A stretch of DNA of 64,000 bases from assembly GCF_000003815.2 (NCBI RefSeq), contig NC_049995.1:14423762-14487761 (forward strand), read 5' to 3'. The first letter of the stretch is position 1. Each line of letters starts with the position of its first letter. The stretch is from Branchiostoma floridae. Taxonomy: Eukaryota; Chordata; Leptocardii; Amphioxiformes; Branchiostomatidae. Shown piece by piece: positions 33,300 to 45,290 of this stretch. A program made the position numbers and the translations under genes. Below the pieces are notes generated by a model. That model worked only from the letters and a program-made list of their open reading frames with translations. It had not been told where the DNA came from and did no database searches.

Positions 33300-33882
33300 A
33301 CTGAATAATTTTGCTTGCAATCTTGCTATGGAGAAGGCCATATATATATATAATCTTGCTAAGGCCACACTGACTTAATTGTACGGATGACATCCGCGCG
33401 CACATTAATTTTCGCCTGTTCTAAAAAATAAACAAAGGTTGATTTGAGTTTTCATGAATAAACAAAGGTTCAAACAAATCAAACAAACAAAAACAATGTG
33501 GCCACATGTTACACAATAGCATCCTTGGTCAATCAGAATTTTATGCATGCCAGTGGGTCTACTCCCCAAGGTAAGGAGAAACACGATCAGGGCACGGAGC
33601 CATAGCGCCCTTGTTACTTCTTTAAACAAGAACGTTTCGGCTGAATAATCTTGCTCGAAATCTTACAAGGCCACACTGACTTAAGTTTACGGATGAAATT
33701 AAATCTGCACATTAATGTCGAACGTTTTGAAAAAACACACAAGAAACACATATAACACAGAAACATCCCTGGTCAATCAGAACTTCATGCTTGCCAGAGG
33801 ATCTGCTCTCCAGGGTAGGGGTGCACATGGTCTTGACATGGGGGCGCAGTGACCTTGTTCCTTCTTTAAACAAGAACGGCAA
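33300..33882. repeat. Two-copy tandem duplication, about 310 bp
   Basis: AAGGCCACACTGACTTAA, TTGGTCAATCAGAA-TT and CCTTGTTCTTTCTTTAAACAAGAACG-like blocks occur in order in 33360-33635 and again in 33666-33880. The copies are diverged and show no reading frame. Confidence 0.75.
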
Positions 33883-34273
33883 TATATAAATCGGCGACGA
33901 TTGTCTCTTACTGTCTTATTGGATGTGAACATAAGATGAACCAAGCCATGGGAAGAATGGAAGTTGGATGTTAAGTCCTGTGGTTTAGCAGCATTATTTG
34001 CTGGATGTTTTTTTTCGCCCTCGCACATTAGTTTTGGGGTCTCCAGAGGATACCATCCATGAAAATAAGTCGGTGTGACCTAATACATCAGAAGATCCAC
34101 GATAACCCAAGCTGCCACTGAGCTGTAGAGCACGTACATGTAGGAAAGGACAACCTCAAACCAACCACGCGCGCACACTTACACCACATCTTCAGAAAAG
34201 ACGATGGAGATACATATTGCCCGTGTTGTGGAGTTTTATTCGAGCCAACATGAAAACATTTTCGCCTTCTTTA

Positions 34274-34510
34274 AGGTGCACACTTACTGCACTTGCGTCA
34301 TGCTTGCGTCACTGCGGGGTTCTAAAGATACTCAACGAATTTCAGAGATAAAGAACGAATTTTCTTACTTTTTGTTGTATTTTTTCGTCTTCTACGTTTT
34401 ACTCAATATCTAAACTATAAAAAAAATTGGAGAAAATGAATAAAACAGTGACGCAATGAATGAACCCCGCAGTGACGCAAGCTTGACGCAAGTGCAGTGA
34501 GAGTGCACCT
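34274..34510. mobile_element. MITE with 49-bp inverted ends and TTA target duplication
   Basis: Left end AGGTGCACACTTACTGCACT, right end reversed AGGTGCACTCTCACTGCACT. The arms stay similar for 49 bp, to CTGCGGGGTTC. TTA flanks both sides (34271-34273, 34511-34513). A TTA duplication fits the PIF/Harbinger superfamily, but this is inference. Confidence 0.88.
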
Positions 34511-34513
34511 TTA

Positions 34514-37095
34514 GCATTTTGGAATCGAATCTTTGTACACATCAGAAGGGCTACAGTGACCCAAGCTGTCACCGAGAAGTAGTTATTTCTCAAACACTCA
34601 GCTGCAAGATGCGGAGAAGCAATCATCTTCAGATGGCTACAACATGAAAGTAATCACGAAGATACACAAGATAAAACACAGAAAACATCTGGTCATGGCT
34701 TCAAAGAGTTTCTCTTTGCGAAGAGAAGAAAGATAAGTTGTTTGAAATAGGAGAAAGCACTTGTAGGAAGATGTATTCTTATCACGTATTCGTACAACAC
34801 GGATGTCCATCTTAGTCTGTTGGTAGAATTGATTTTTTAAAGATCTTTGCAGTAACGTTAACGTTAAAATTGGTATAAGTAAATTCCTCAGCTAACCGCA
34901 TTCGACGCTGACTAGAGACCTAAGGAGCCACATAGTTTACGTTTGTTTAATGAGATTGTTTAGACCAAGGTCATTACACCACTTCAAGGCAATGAAACAA
35001 GAAGTTGGAAATAATTTGACAAGGAGATAGCGGTGGGTATTTGTTTTAAAGGCTGATAAGTTGTAGACAGGAGGGAAACAGTTATCGAGAGAGTTCCATA
35101 ATTTGGCTGTCCAGGGAAAGAAACTTGTTGCCGTAAAAGGACTCAACAACCAGAAATTAAACAGTATAGCGATGTGAGTTTTAAGAGAACCTAGTGTTGC
35201 GCTTAAACTCTCAGCGGAGGGACAAATTGTGTGAGATCATTGGAGCAATGAAATCATTGAAGAACTTTTATTCAGCCTGACCGGTTTCGCTGATCATGTT
35301 GCGGCTGTTAATTGGTAACTGACAAAATACAAAGAACTGGATTTACCCAGTTTGAAGTTGAACAAAACAGTTGAAGTCTTAAAATGAATCGTGGACTTTT
35401 TCATGGGCATTTTTCATGTTGTCGTTTATTTTCAGCATAGGCGGCGTAAATTGCACCCTTTCTAGAGTTGAAACATTATTTCATGCGAGAAAAACACTTT
35501 TAAACATGTTTGTTCTAGTCTCATATTCAAACAAACACTTCAGTAACATCTGTCTTCTGAAGTAGATATTTCTTTTTATTCTCATGGTTCTTTTTGAGTG
35601 TTTAAAATCATCCTCATGTAACTGAAAGAACTACCTACATGTGGGAATTAAATGTGTAGAACAATGATTTCTTAGGACATCTAGCTATGATTTATGAATT
35701 GGAGACCATGGATAGAATAATGTATTCTAAAGCGGAGAAATGTCCGTATCACCAAGCTTACGGTTGACAGCATCAAAGAAACTGTATGCAGTGTAACTCA
35801 CCAAAGAGGGAAGGGTATTGAAGTGTGTATGATAAAGTATTCTATCAAAGAGTGAATTCAAATCCTCAGCCAACCGACACATTTCACACCGCAGATATCA
35901 TTGTAAGATATCTAGAGTCACAGAGGTCCCCAAATGTGTAGAATTCGTGATTTTCTTTTCTTATCAGACTGTAAACATGACAGCGAAAGATTGATTTGTT
36001 GATTTCGCGTCTTTTGATGTCATATATGTTGGGAAATTTGAAAGAATTCCTTGCGCGTATGTGTATTTCTACTTCTGTATATCCGAGATAACGTAAAGCT
36101 AGTTCCCCTGTTCCTATTCATACCGAGAAGATATGCCATACTCTTATCACCATTCATGGAAACACATTGTGTTATATATATAAGGAGCATGAGTAACGTT
36201 TCAGCCTGTTTCACCTAGGATTTAGCCTAGTTTTAACGTGATAAAACAACCTGACAAAGTTTGCTGACAGCGTCATCAATCCACCGCAGTGAGGCTAAGC
36301 GTTGTGTGACATACATCTTTGTCTCATTCATCTATGTTCTGAAGACTTTCTTTTTTTTGGAAGGGGATTTCTGCAGATAAAATATCGTTAATAAACTGAT
36401 TATAAAAAAAGTTCATGTAAGGTAATTTCTTACCTTGATTGAATAAATCTACAATCAAACTGTTATGATTTTTTTTGTTTCTAAGTTGGTCATTATAGCC
36501 ACTGTTTTAATTATTTTTGTTTCTAAGTTGATCATTATAGCCAATTTGTATGGCCCTATTTGTCAATTTTTCCGTTCCCAAGCGTTACTCTATGATGATC
36601 ATCAGTTTACTTTCACATTTTATCTTTAAATCCCTTAAGAAGTCTAGAAGAAGTGTGGACACGACTTACAGCATACGTTATGTTTGTCTCTATACCCTAA
36701 CTACTTTCACTGGAAGTCGATTTATCGTTATACTTCTAGTTTTTGAGATAAAATCATCACATTCGTCAAACTGTTAACATCGCTCACGGCAAATAAAAAG
36801 CAATGCCTCCTTGCCATGTCTTTGCCTGTGGTAAGTGGAAATCTATATCTTATTGTTTCTCATTGTCACCAGTGGCGTAAAATCTTTTATGTATAGCCAA
36901 GATCGTCTTTAAGATTTCTCTAGTGTGATTTTTAAGACCTGGGGCCAATGTGTGTCACGACCTCAACATTTAAGGTATTGGTTTTCATGTGATGAGTGGA
37001 CTTGGCAACGAGAATGGCATTCAGTCAAACCTTCACCCGTGACCACCTCTACATAAGAACCATTATTCAGTCAAAATTTTACAGAACCCGGGCCC
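34514..37095. other. Intergenic, no gene recognised
   Basis: AT-rich, with one LINE remnant at 34937-35150. I see no exon-like conservation or other structure. Confidence 0.45.
34937..35150 (-). pseudogene. LINE reverse-transcriptase C-terminal remnant, minus strand
   Basis: The minus strand reads TSFFPWTAKLWNSLD, then NLSAFKTNTHRYLL, matching the SFFPRT-x-x-x-WNSLP-x(n)-F-K pattern of non-LTR retrotransposon ORF ends. No other part of the element is visible nearby. Confidence 0.7.
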
Positions 37096-37108
37096 AAACT
37101 GGCCAGTT

Positions 37109-37411
37109 CGGTGGCGTCTTGTGTGGCGTAACTGGTAAAGCGTTTGGCTCGGAATCTATAGGTCCCGAGTTCGATACCCGCCGTGCCCCCGACATTTTGC
37201 CCTTTGGAAAAGGCACTTAACACGACCTTCCTCACTTCACCCAGTTGTAAAACGTGTACGTACCTGACTTCAGTCGGAAAGGTCAAAGAAAAAATACTAC
37301 CTTCACTTTCTGTCTGTACCGTGTATGTGGCACTGTTAATATAAGTTACAAACTTGAGTGCATGCAGTGCCTCATTGTCCTCATCTGTCCAAAAGGAAAA
37401 AGGGGAAAACA
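37109..37411 (+). mobile_element. tRNA-derived SINE with intact 13-bp target duplication
   Basis: A box TGGCGTAACTGGTAAAGCG and B box GGTCCCGAGTTCGATACC, then a 220-bp body. AAACTGGCCAGTT flanks both sides exactly (37096-37108 and 37412-37424). Intact duplications suggest a fairly recent insertion. The acceptor stem does not pair, so it is not a tRNA gene. Confidence 0.85.
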
Positions 37412-37829
37412 AAACTGGCCAGTTGGACACAGTTTTTTGGTGGTTATTTAGATTTTGTCGTGAGAACAGTAGATCTGCTTGAAGAGTACAAATGTATGTA
37501 ATCTGCGAGCACGGACACTCGTAACTGCATTTACCACGTAAGAGCTGTTTTCAATGCAAACCTGGTCTTTAATCAATCGTCATTAACACGACATCCCTGG
37601 AATAGAACCCGCCATATTAACTACATCGTGTCGCACCATGTCTTGTTTGTTTTGCAACATCGGTAAACCACCTTATGGCGTTTGTACTGAAAGATAATTA
37701 AAAAAACCCTGTGAATTCTAATGGATTAACTTGAGCCACTCACGGGTCTTTTACGACGCCGACGCGTGACTGCCCTCAATTTAACGTTATTGCCGGTGGA
37801 CTTCAATAGCCTGGAAATTTGTGTTCAGT

Positions 37830-37925
37830 GATTTTCTCAAAGGCACAACATCGGGAACACGGTACCTCCTGGTTCTAAGCCAACAACCTTAACAAAATTC
37901 CACCGTGCCACAACCAGTTTTAACA
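37830..37925 (-). mobile_element. Old SINE fragment, minus strand
   Basis: The minus strand carries a diverged copy of the head and early body seen at 37118-37215 (GGCACGGTGGAATTTTGTTA, GTTGTGCCTTTGAGAAAATC). Strongly decayed. Confidence 0.45.
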
Positions 37926-38040
37926 TGAATACTCGTGATCTTAGATGGTTTGGCAATTTACTTTTACTATAAAAACAATGTCTTTGTCTCAAACAAAGAC
38001 GTAAGAGCACAGACAAGACAACAGCCAGTGTCATCAATCA

Positions 38041-38300
38041 TATGTAAACGACGGTTAAGCTGGCTAGGACATGTGGTCTGACTCCCACCCGAGAGATTTG
38101 CTCACCAAGTTCTTCAGTGGGAACCGCAAGGTTGGAGAAAGAGGGGACGTCCTAAGATGAACTGGCAGCAGACAGTTGACAGAGATCTCCTGCCAGTGGG
38201 CAAGAGATGGAAGGATGTGATGAGCCTGGCTGTAGACAGAGCGGGCTGGAACCTTCTAACTGCCTCATGCGTCGCACGACGTGGGAGTTACTAAGTCTTA
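38041..38300 (+). pseudogene. LINE endonuclease/reverse-transcriptase C-terminal fragment
   Basis: The plus strand reads CKRRLSWLGHVV, a stop, LPPERFAHQVLQW, RKRGRPKMNWQQTVDRDL and KRWKDVMSLAVDRAGW. RR-x-x-W-x-GH followed by KRGRPK-x-x-W is the usual end of this class of reverse-transcriptase proteins. It is interrupted by one in-frame stop. Confidence 0.85.
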
Positions 38301-38577
38301 ACTCTAATAAAAACCATGAAAACGCTGTGTAATCCACAATACGTATCAGGAGCTCTCCCGCTGAACATTATATACGAGGACAAAGGGTGGTAAAGTAACG
38401 AATGAAGGCCTTCATTGCACATTTCTTCCAAACTGGGCTACATGTAAGTACAGGTCACAGTAGGACATGTTGAAGAGATAAAGTTAACAGATACAAAATA
38501 TAGGAATATCGTTGGATAAGACTGGAGTAGCACTAGAACATTGTTCCGAAGCAGAAGCTGAAAACTGGAACCTCCAT

Positions 38578-38800
38578 TCAAGCCTTGATAATAGAAGAAG
38601 CTAGCATCTTGTTTGAACACCCAAGCCTTGATAATAGAAGAAGCTAGCACCTTGTTTGAACACCCAAGCCTTGATAATAGAAGAAGCTAGCATCTTGTTT
38701 GAACACCCAAGCCTTGATAATAGAAGAAGCTAGCACCTTGTTTGAACACCCAAGCCTTGATAATAGAAGAAGCTAGCACCTTAAGCTTGTTTGAACACTC
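38578..38800. repeat. 43-bp minisatellite, five copies
   Basis: AAGCCTTGATAATAGAAGAA then GCTAGCA(T/C)CTTGTTTGAA and CACCC, repeated five times. Copies differ by only one or two bases, so the array is young. Confidence 0.95.
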
Positions 38801-39550
38801 ATGTATGCTATCACATTGATACGTCGATGGAGATTAGACATCCAGGTAATAAGATACGCCAAAAAACAGTTACTCATCAAGCAACTGGATATGGTTTTGG
38901 AAACGGTCAGACGTTTCAAACAACCATCTGGTGTCTCTTGTCAGTGACGCTGGAGAAATCTTGTTGGAGAATATATCCTAGCTGTGAATTGATATGCAAA
39001 AGAGATCTAGTAAGATAACAGGTTTATTCTAACCATGAATTGATATACAAAAAGGGGAGGAAGGCAAATTTATATGTGGGTAATTCTGTAATAGATCTAT
39101 TGTAGCACGATTTCGCCACTTATCCAACATGATGTAAGGACTAAGAAATGAGTGGGAAGGCAGGAAACGTTAGAAGGGAGCATCTGGCAGCAGGGCAGAA
39201 CAATTTTCCATGGCACATGATATTAATTATAGTCTTTGATCTTAGAGTGTGTTGAAGGAGGATAACGCCTTCAATCGACCTGATTAATCTGATAATAGAA
39301 TAAAAAGCACGCTGTTTACATGTAATCATGAAGATCTGTTAAACCGAGGTTGAGTTATTCACTATAAAAGTCTGAAACAAAATTGGCACCTGCAGTTCAA
39401 AAACAACTGCTAACGGGAAAAGCTTACATTATTCTCTGTCCTAAGATCTAGCACTCAAAATTCACTGTGGCAAGTCCAGAACTTATAAGATATCAAAGAA
39501 AGAATTTCCACTGCAGTATCTTACAAAGGGATAGGGGGCCCAATATACTA
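38801..39550. other. Intergenic, no gene recognised
   Basis: No exon or strong repeat structure seen. Confidence 0.4.
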
Positions 39551-39554
39551 GTAA

Positions 39555-40625
39555 CTAGAGTTCGGCGACCTCATACCTCCATGAAAATTTAGAGCTTTCG
39601 TAAATTTCATGCAATTGACCAACACATTAACATAATTTATGCATGGTGTTGTTCATCATTTACTAACGTACACATGTCACAATTATAAAATTCCCATTAT
39701 TGATCATAAAGCGGTTTTGAATTTTTACATAAATTATGCAAATAAGTTCCTCATTACCATATTGGTGTCTGCTTATATTCCACCTATCATAATTAACATG
39801 TGTTACATGTATTGAGGTCCAGTTATTGAAAACAATGGAACTATACAATTTCCTCATTAATTATGCAAATTACGTCCTCATTTGCATAACATGTATATCA
39901 TTATTAACATCTTTGCCTAAGCTACCTGCATGCCTAAAATGCAGGCAATCCGTCGTTCCTTTCTGCAGTTATCCTCTTTGGAGTGTCTTAACAAAAACGC
40001 CCCTGCAGTCCCACAATTAAATGTTAGGGGACTGGAACTTGCCCCACTTTTTCATGACGCTAACAGCTATCTACCACGTAAATGTCACGACCATATCACG
40101 TCCATGACAAGAGATAAATTGAAAAAACTGCTATGATAGAATATTTTCATTAATTATGCAAATGTACTCCTATTTTGCATGATTAGTGTTTTATCTTGTA
40201 CAACATTGTCTAAGGTACCTACATACCAAAAATCATGAAAATCCGTTGTTCCCTTCTTGAGTTATCCTCGTCAGAAGTTTTTGACAAAAATGCCCCTGCT
40301 ATCCCAAAACTAGACGCTAGGGGGCCCAAACGTATGTCATTTCTTCCTGAGCACAAGAGCTGTCTAATACTAAAAAATCGTGACCATGGCATGTTCAGAA
40401 CACCGAGATAGCAAAAACGGAAGTTGCGCTGCAGTACCAAGGAGAGTCGCTAGGGGGTCCAAAATCTAATCATTTCCAGCTTTCGTCAGACACTACCAAC
40501 ACACCAAGTATGAAACCAATCCACCCAACCGTTCATGAATTATTTTGTTTACACACACACAGACAGACAGACAGACAGACAAACGCGGGGTAAAATATAA
40601 CCTCCATGACATTTCATGGAGGTAA
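39555..40625. mobile_element. Interspersed repeat with CCTCCATGAAA ends and internal subrepeats
   Basis: The left edge has ATACCTCCATGAAAATTT and the right edge ATTTCATGGAGGTAATAA after a (CA)(GACA) run. Internal blocks recur: TTAATTATGCAAAT (39855, 40150) and GACAAAAATGCCCCTGC plus CTAGGGGGCCC/TCC (39990, 40285, 40440). The CCCCTGCAGT...GTCGCTAGGGG block also appears in the receptor's downstream copies at 55.3-56.3 kb. A similar end occurs at 51040-51085. Confidence 0.6.
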
Positions 40626-40859
40626 TAAATTCACTCATTTTGGCGTCTTGTTAAGATCTTCTCACAAACCAACTCATAGCATAATTGATTCTGGAGTTGA
40701 CGTAAAGACATATAGACAGACAGACACACACACAAAAAAAAACACAAAACCTTCTTGACGAAGGCAATGCATGAATGAATGAATTTTAATAGCTTTGTGA
40801 CTTGGCTGGCTTAGTACAGGTTTTACCAAATAGCGATATTGGTATGTATGCCCAGCCAA

Positions 40860-41090
40860 TGACGCAATACATACTCCGCTATAGCATACAAGATGAACTC
40901 ATACTGTGGAAGCCAACACACGGGTATGCACATGCTGGGCGTCCTAGACTAACATACATAGACCAACTTGCACGTGATGTGGGGCTTCGGGTTGAGGACC
41001 TTAAGAACGCTATGGGGGACAGAGAAGTCTGGAAGGAGAGGGTGGACTTGGTCCGGGCAAGCAGCCCGCGATGATGATGATGATAGCATA
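40860..41090 (+). pseudogene. LINE C-terminal fragment with (GAT)n tail
   Basis: One open frame reads DELILWKPTHGYAHAGRP, RLTYIDQLARD and REVWKERVDLVRASSPR, then stop and a GATGATGATGAT run. This is the GRP-x-x-T(Y/W)IDQL ... RASS end of a non-LTR reverse-transcriptase protein with its simple-repeat 3' tail. No stop interrupts it, so the copy is relatively young. Confidence 0.85.
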
Positions 41091-41736
41091 CAAACCACAC
41101 AGACCTTACACAACAAAGGACGTGACATATACAGACAGTTTGGCAGAAAGTTGTTTTCAAGAGAAGCAGTTTGTAATTACCACTGAGTGATTTACGGATA
41201 CCTGAATTGTAGATGATAGTTTGTAATTACTATAAATGTTATGGCGCAGCATGTCGTCCTTTTACTTTTAGAAGCCACAGCAAACCAGTTTCGGATTCAC
41301 CGCTTGATTTGTGCATCATGAAAAATTGAAAATATAATTTTGTTCAGCTCTCAGATGGTATCAACAGTTGATGAAAGCCTTCCTTCATTTTTCTACAGTT
41401 CTTGCTACAATAATATAGTGAAATCCATTGTTTGAAACGTTATCATCTGACCCCCAAAGTTAATCATGTGTTTCATTGAAAACCAAGTCAAGTCAAAGTT
41501 TATTGGACCGCACTAACAGGTACAATGTTAGGCGTTGCGTATAAAACTCCTAGCTACTTACATTTACCTAGTGCAATGAAGTTTATTGCATACCCATGCC
41601 TCCTTTGGAGCCAAATGCAGTAAAAGGAATGAACCATGCCTTAGTTTATATGGTATTGCTTCTTCTCTCTTCTTAGAACATGACCATTTAGACGGAAACA
41701 TCATTTCCAAAACATCATAGTTAGATGATGACTTAA

Positions 41737-42655
41737 CCCTATCCAGACCGGGCTTTTTTGGGATTCCTGGAACGGGGGGGGGGGGGCTCTTTTGACCCCC
41801 CCTTCGTAATTTCAAAACGGCTTGGATTTCGATCACCAAATTTGAAGGGGATAATGTACTAGTAAAGTTTTATATTTTCTGTAATTTTGGTGTAATTTTG
41901 ACGTAATATGACGTAATTATGACGTCATAATGTCATATTTTGGGCTAAAATCGTCTAAATATGGAATTTTAGCTATACTTAAAGGTATGAAACAAAATGA
42001 TGACTATAAAGGGTAAATTCTTTGGGTTTGTGTATGCCAAGTCTTTTGTTGCCAATGACGACGACACTGACGGCTATATGACGTCACAAAATGACGTCAT
42101 TTGTCCGCCGTCTTGGATCGACAAGCTTGAATTTTCTAAAATACGTTTTTTCTTACACATAACCCTCCAACCCAATAGAAGAGGACTAAAAAGGTTCAAG
42201 TGATTGTATTTTGTAAGAAAATAAAAGATTTTGACAGAATTTGAGTAAAAATAACATGTACTTACCATTAATAATGACATTGTCCGCCATCTTGGATTTT
42301 GAGCCATGACGTCATCAAATTAGCATAAATTATGAATATTTGATTATTAATGTAAATCAAAATCACACAGGATGTTAATGATACTGATAAACAAGTGTGG
42401 TCTAGCAATAAAACCATGGAATCCCATAATTCAAACTGAAATTACTAAATTTGGTAAAATATGCCTATTAGAAACCCGTTGCCATGGCAACACGAAAAAT
42501 TACAAACTCAAAATGTTTTCACAGAATTGTTGCCAACAAAATTTTAGGAAAAGTCATCAAGTTTCGTAGTCCTAGCACACTTCGTTCGGCAGTTATACGA
42601 CGTCAAATTTGCCGCAGGTACTTTTAGCCACACCCTCCCCCCGGTTTGGATAGGG
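41737..42655. mobile_element. piggyBac-like non-autonomous element with TTAA target duplication
   Basis: TTAA lies on both sides (41733-41736, 42656-42659). The ends are CCCTATCCAGACCGGG and, reversed, CCCTATCCAAACCGGG. A TTAA target with CCC-starting ends is the piggyBac signature. The 919-bp inside has no transposase, several GACGTCAT motifs and a G run at 41776-41787. A truncated relative is at 16543-16680. Confidence 0.8.
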
Positions 42656-42894
42656 TTAAGACATTTGAACATCATCTTTATTCGTCAGATGTAATTACAT
42701 CTAGCTGGTCTACGTACAAATATGCACGTAGATTCTAAGATACACATATGTGTCTTTGGCATGGTGCCGGGTTTCCTTTTATGCTTGAACCAGGCACTAA
42801 CTCCATTAAATCCCTGCAATAGTCCGTGGACCAAGGAAATCAATTGCGCCGGCTTAACACATACAGTGTAGATAATTGCGGCGCTTAGAATATA

Positions 42895-43660
42895 AACACG
42901 GCGCCCGCTGTAGCCAATCCCCGTACAGCATCAGATGTTTATGATAATATCGGCCGGTGACAGTCTAGTCGTGAGGAGGACGGTAAGGCGCGAGTCTTAG
43001 TACTGCTGTCAGGTCTGCTGGGTTCGGGTGACTCGGAGCGTACTGTACTTCTTTGCTGAAGCGTTAGAAAAACGTGTGGAAGGTACGTCATTCTTTCAGT
43101 ACTAGCGACCATTGCATATCAGACATGCAAGATAATGTTTACTGAAGCAAATAGGTAGATTTTTTACATGGCCAGACGTTTTAAAAGTAGCATTCACTAC
43201 TTTTCTACACACCTCAGTAAGGGACTAAATGTAATGGATGCTACCTACAACTAAAACGTCTTTGAGACAGCTGTAGCCAATCGCCGCACAGCGTCAAATG
43301 TTTATGATAATATCGGTCGGTGACAGTCTAGTCGTGAAGAGGATGGTAAGGCGCGAGGCTTAGTATTGCTAGTAGTGCTGTCACGTCTGCTGTGTTAGGG
43401 CGACTAGGGGCTTGCTGTTCTTCATCGCTGAAACCGCCGGCAAAGGTCTGTCTTTATTTTAGTAGTAGCGACCGACTTTGGTTTCTGATATGCTTGGTCA
43501 TTGTGAGCACTGTTTGGTGGTTTCTTGTTTTTTACATAGGTAAAGATAGTCCAATAACCTCTTGAGACCGTAAACGCTGTTTGGTTAGGGCGACTGGGAG
43601 CGTACTGTTCTTCATCGCTGAAACCGTCGAGAAAGGTCTAAAAGCTATGTCATTCTTTCA
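42895..43660 (+). promoter_or_regulatory. Tandemly repeated candidate promoter/first-exon blocks
   Basis: Two long copies (42907-43083 and 43267-43446) and one partial copy (43575-43640). Each long copy has GTAGCCAAT(C) (CCAAT-like), GTTTATGATAATATCGG, GTGACAGTCTAGTCGTGA and GTAAGGCGCGAG. Both end in CGCTGAA/TGCTGAA, about 20 bases and a donor-like AAG-GT(A/C). The blocks are GC-richer than their surroundings, and TAC-TAGCGACC-type sequence follows each. The receptor coding exon 50053 has an upstream splice acceptor, so it needs a non-coding first exon somewhere to the left. These blocks are candidates, which is inference. Confidence 0.4.
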
Positions 43661-44133
43661 GTACTAGCAACCGACTTTGGTTTCTGATGTTATTGATCAT
43701 TGCGGGCGCTTGTTATTACTGTTTTCTTGGAGAGTTCTTTTCAACATAGGTAAATAAAGTCTTGTAGTCTTTTGTGGGACGTAGTGGCAGTGGATTGTTA
43801 TCCACTGTGTCCAGGGCACGGTTTTGGGAGGCAGAGCACTACCCTCTTCTTCTATCGCTTTTGACCTCCCCAAACCCCCAGAAATAAGGTGCCATTTTCA
43901 CGCCTACCTAGAGTGAGGATATTCATAAAACGTGGCAAGTCTTCCGGGAATAAAAAATCTAACCAGTTATTCCATGAATGGAACTCTAGTTTCATGTCAG
44001 CTAGCTTTGCCGCTCGGCCAATAGACTTTTTACATTGCCCAAGCATTAATGATAACATTTAATATTTTCGTTTTCAGTTCCATTTGATCGTTAGAATTGA
44101 CAAGTGATACAATTCAGACAAATCTACTTCGTG

Positions 44134-44387
44134 NNNNNNNNNNNNNNNNNNNNNNNNNNNNNNNNNNNNNNNNNNNNNNNNNNNNNNNNNNNNNNNNNNN
44201 NNNNNNNNNNNNNNNNNNNNNNNNNNNNNNNNNNNNNNNNNNNNNNNNNNNNNNNNNNNNNNNNNNNNNNNNNNNNNNNNNNNNNNNNNNNNNNNNNNNN
44301 NNNNNNNNNNNNNNNNNNNNNNNNNNNNNNNNNNNNNNNNNNNNNNNNNNNNNNNNNNNNNNNNNNNNNNNNNNNNNNNNNNNNNNN
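44134..44387. other. Assembly gap, 254 N
   Basis: Unknown sequence. It lies between the duplicated blocks at 42.9-43.6 kb and those at 44.4-45.1 kb. Confidence 1.
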
Positions 44388-44454
44388 AAATACTAGTCTC
44401 AATGTAAATCATTAACAGACATAGTAGTCAAGAGTGTCATATTATTCTGGAAAA

Positions 44455-45095
44455 AAAGATGTTGACAACCGCCATGCATTAGCGTTGACGCTTACGGATG
44501 ATTGTGAGCAACAGTTTCTTTTCACTGTAGATACTGAACCACATTTACACACAGACTCAGCGCTGCCGTCTTCCTGTTCATTCCGAGCTACGTTAGCTAC
44601 CGTAATAGAACATTCTGGAAAGAGACTGAGGACAGCCGCAATCGATTAGCGATGATGCTTGCCGATGATTAAGAGCAACAGGTTCGTTTCACTGTTAAAC
44701 ATTTACACATAGATTCAGCGTTACCATAATCCTGTTCATCACGAGCTTTCTTAGGCCCCCTTTCCACCAGACGGCGATCACGCTGCGCTCTCACTGCGAC
44801 CTAAGACATATCTAATCTCCTCTTTTACATAGGTATATCATAAAAATCGTAAAAAGATTAGTTTCATTTCTATACAAGTCGTTGAGCGATCTGAGGTCGC
44901 AGAGAGAGCGAGACGAGAGCACAGTCTTAGTGGAAAGGGGAATATTAGCTCCTGTACCTTTCTTAGTCCTCCCCACCAACTAAAGGTCTATTGCCGTAAA
45001 TAGAACATTCTGGAAAGGGACTTTCAAATTAACAGCCGCAATCCATGAGCGATGATGCTCGATGATGATCGGAAGTCCTTCTACGGCAACAGCAT
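44455..45095. repeat. Diverged tandem copies, about 180 bp unit
   Basis: ACAACCGCCATGCATTAGCG, GATTGTGAGCAACAG, CACATTTACACA and AGAACATTCTGGAAAG occur at 44464-44640. They recur in order at 44632-44760 and in part at 44990-45075. No frame is conserved. Confidence 0.7.
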
Positions 45096-45182
45096 CTTCT
45101 CGCTGTGGAATACCAAATCATGGAACTTTCTAGCTACCTTACAAATGTTATAATCTCGAACCAGATCCACGGTGCGTTATGT

Positions 45183-45290
45183 ATAGTATCAAACTCCCCA
45201 TCCGGTGCCCGTTTGACTCCCTTAGCCGGCTATAGTCCCTGGCCAGCTTTGATACTATCTTATGGCACCGTAGGATCTGCTTGGAGATTA
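45183..45290. mobile_element. MITE family 1, truncated copy, intergenic
   Basis: GTATAGTATCAAACTCCC on the left (the outer end is lost) and GCACCGTAGGATCTGCTTGG at the right end. Confidence 0.8.

Noticed and set aside
44074-44415. Open frames across the 254-N gap
   Set aside because: Consist of unknown bases only.
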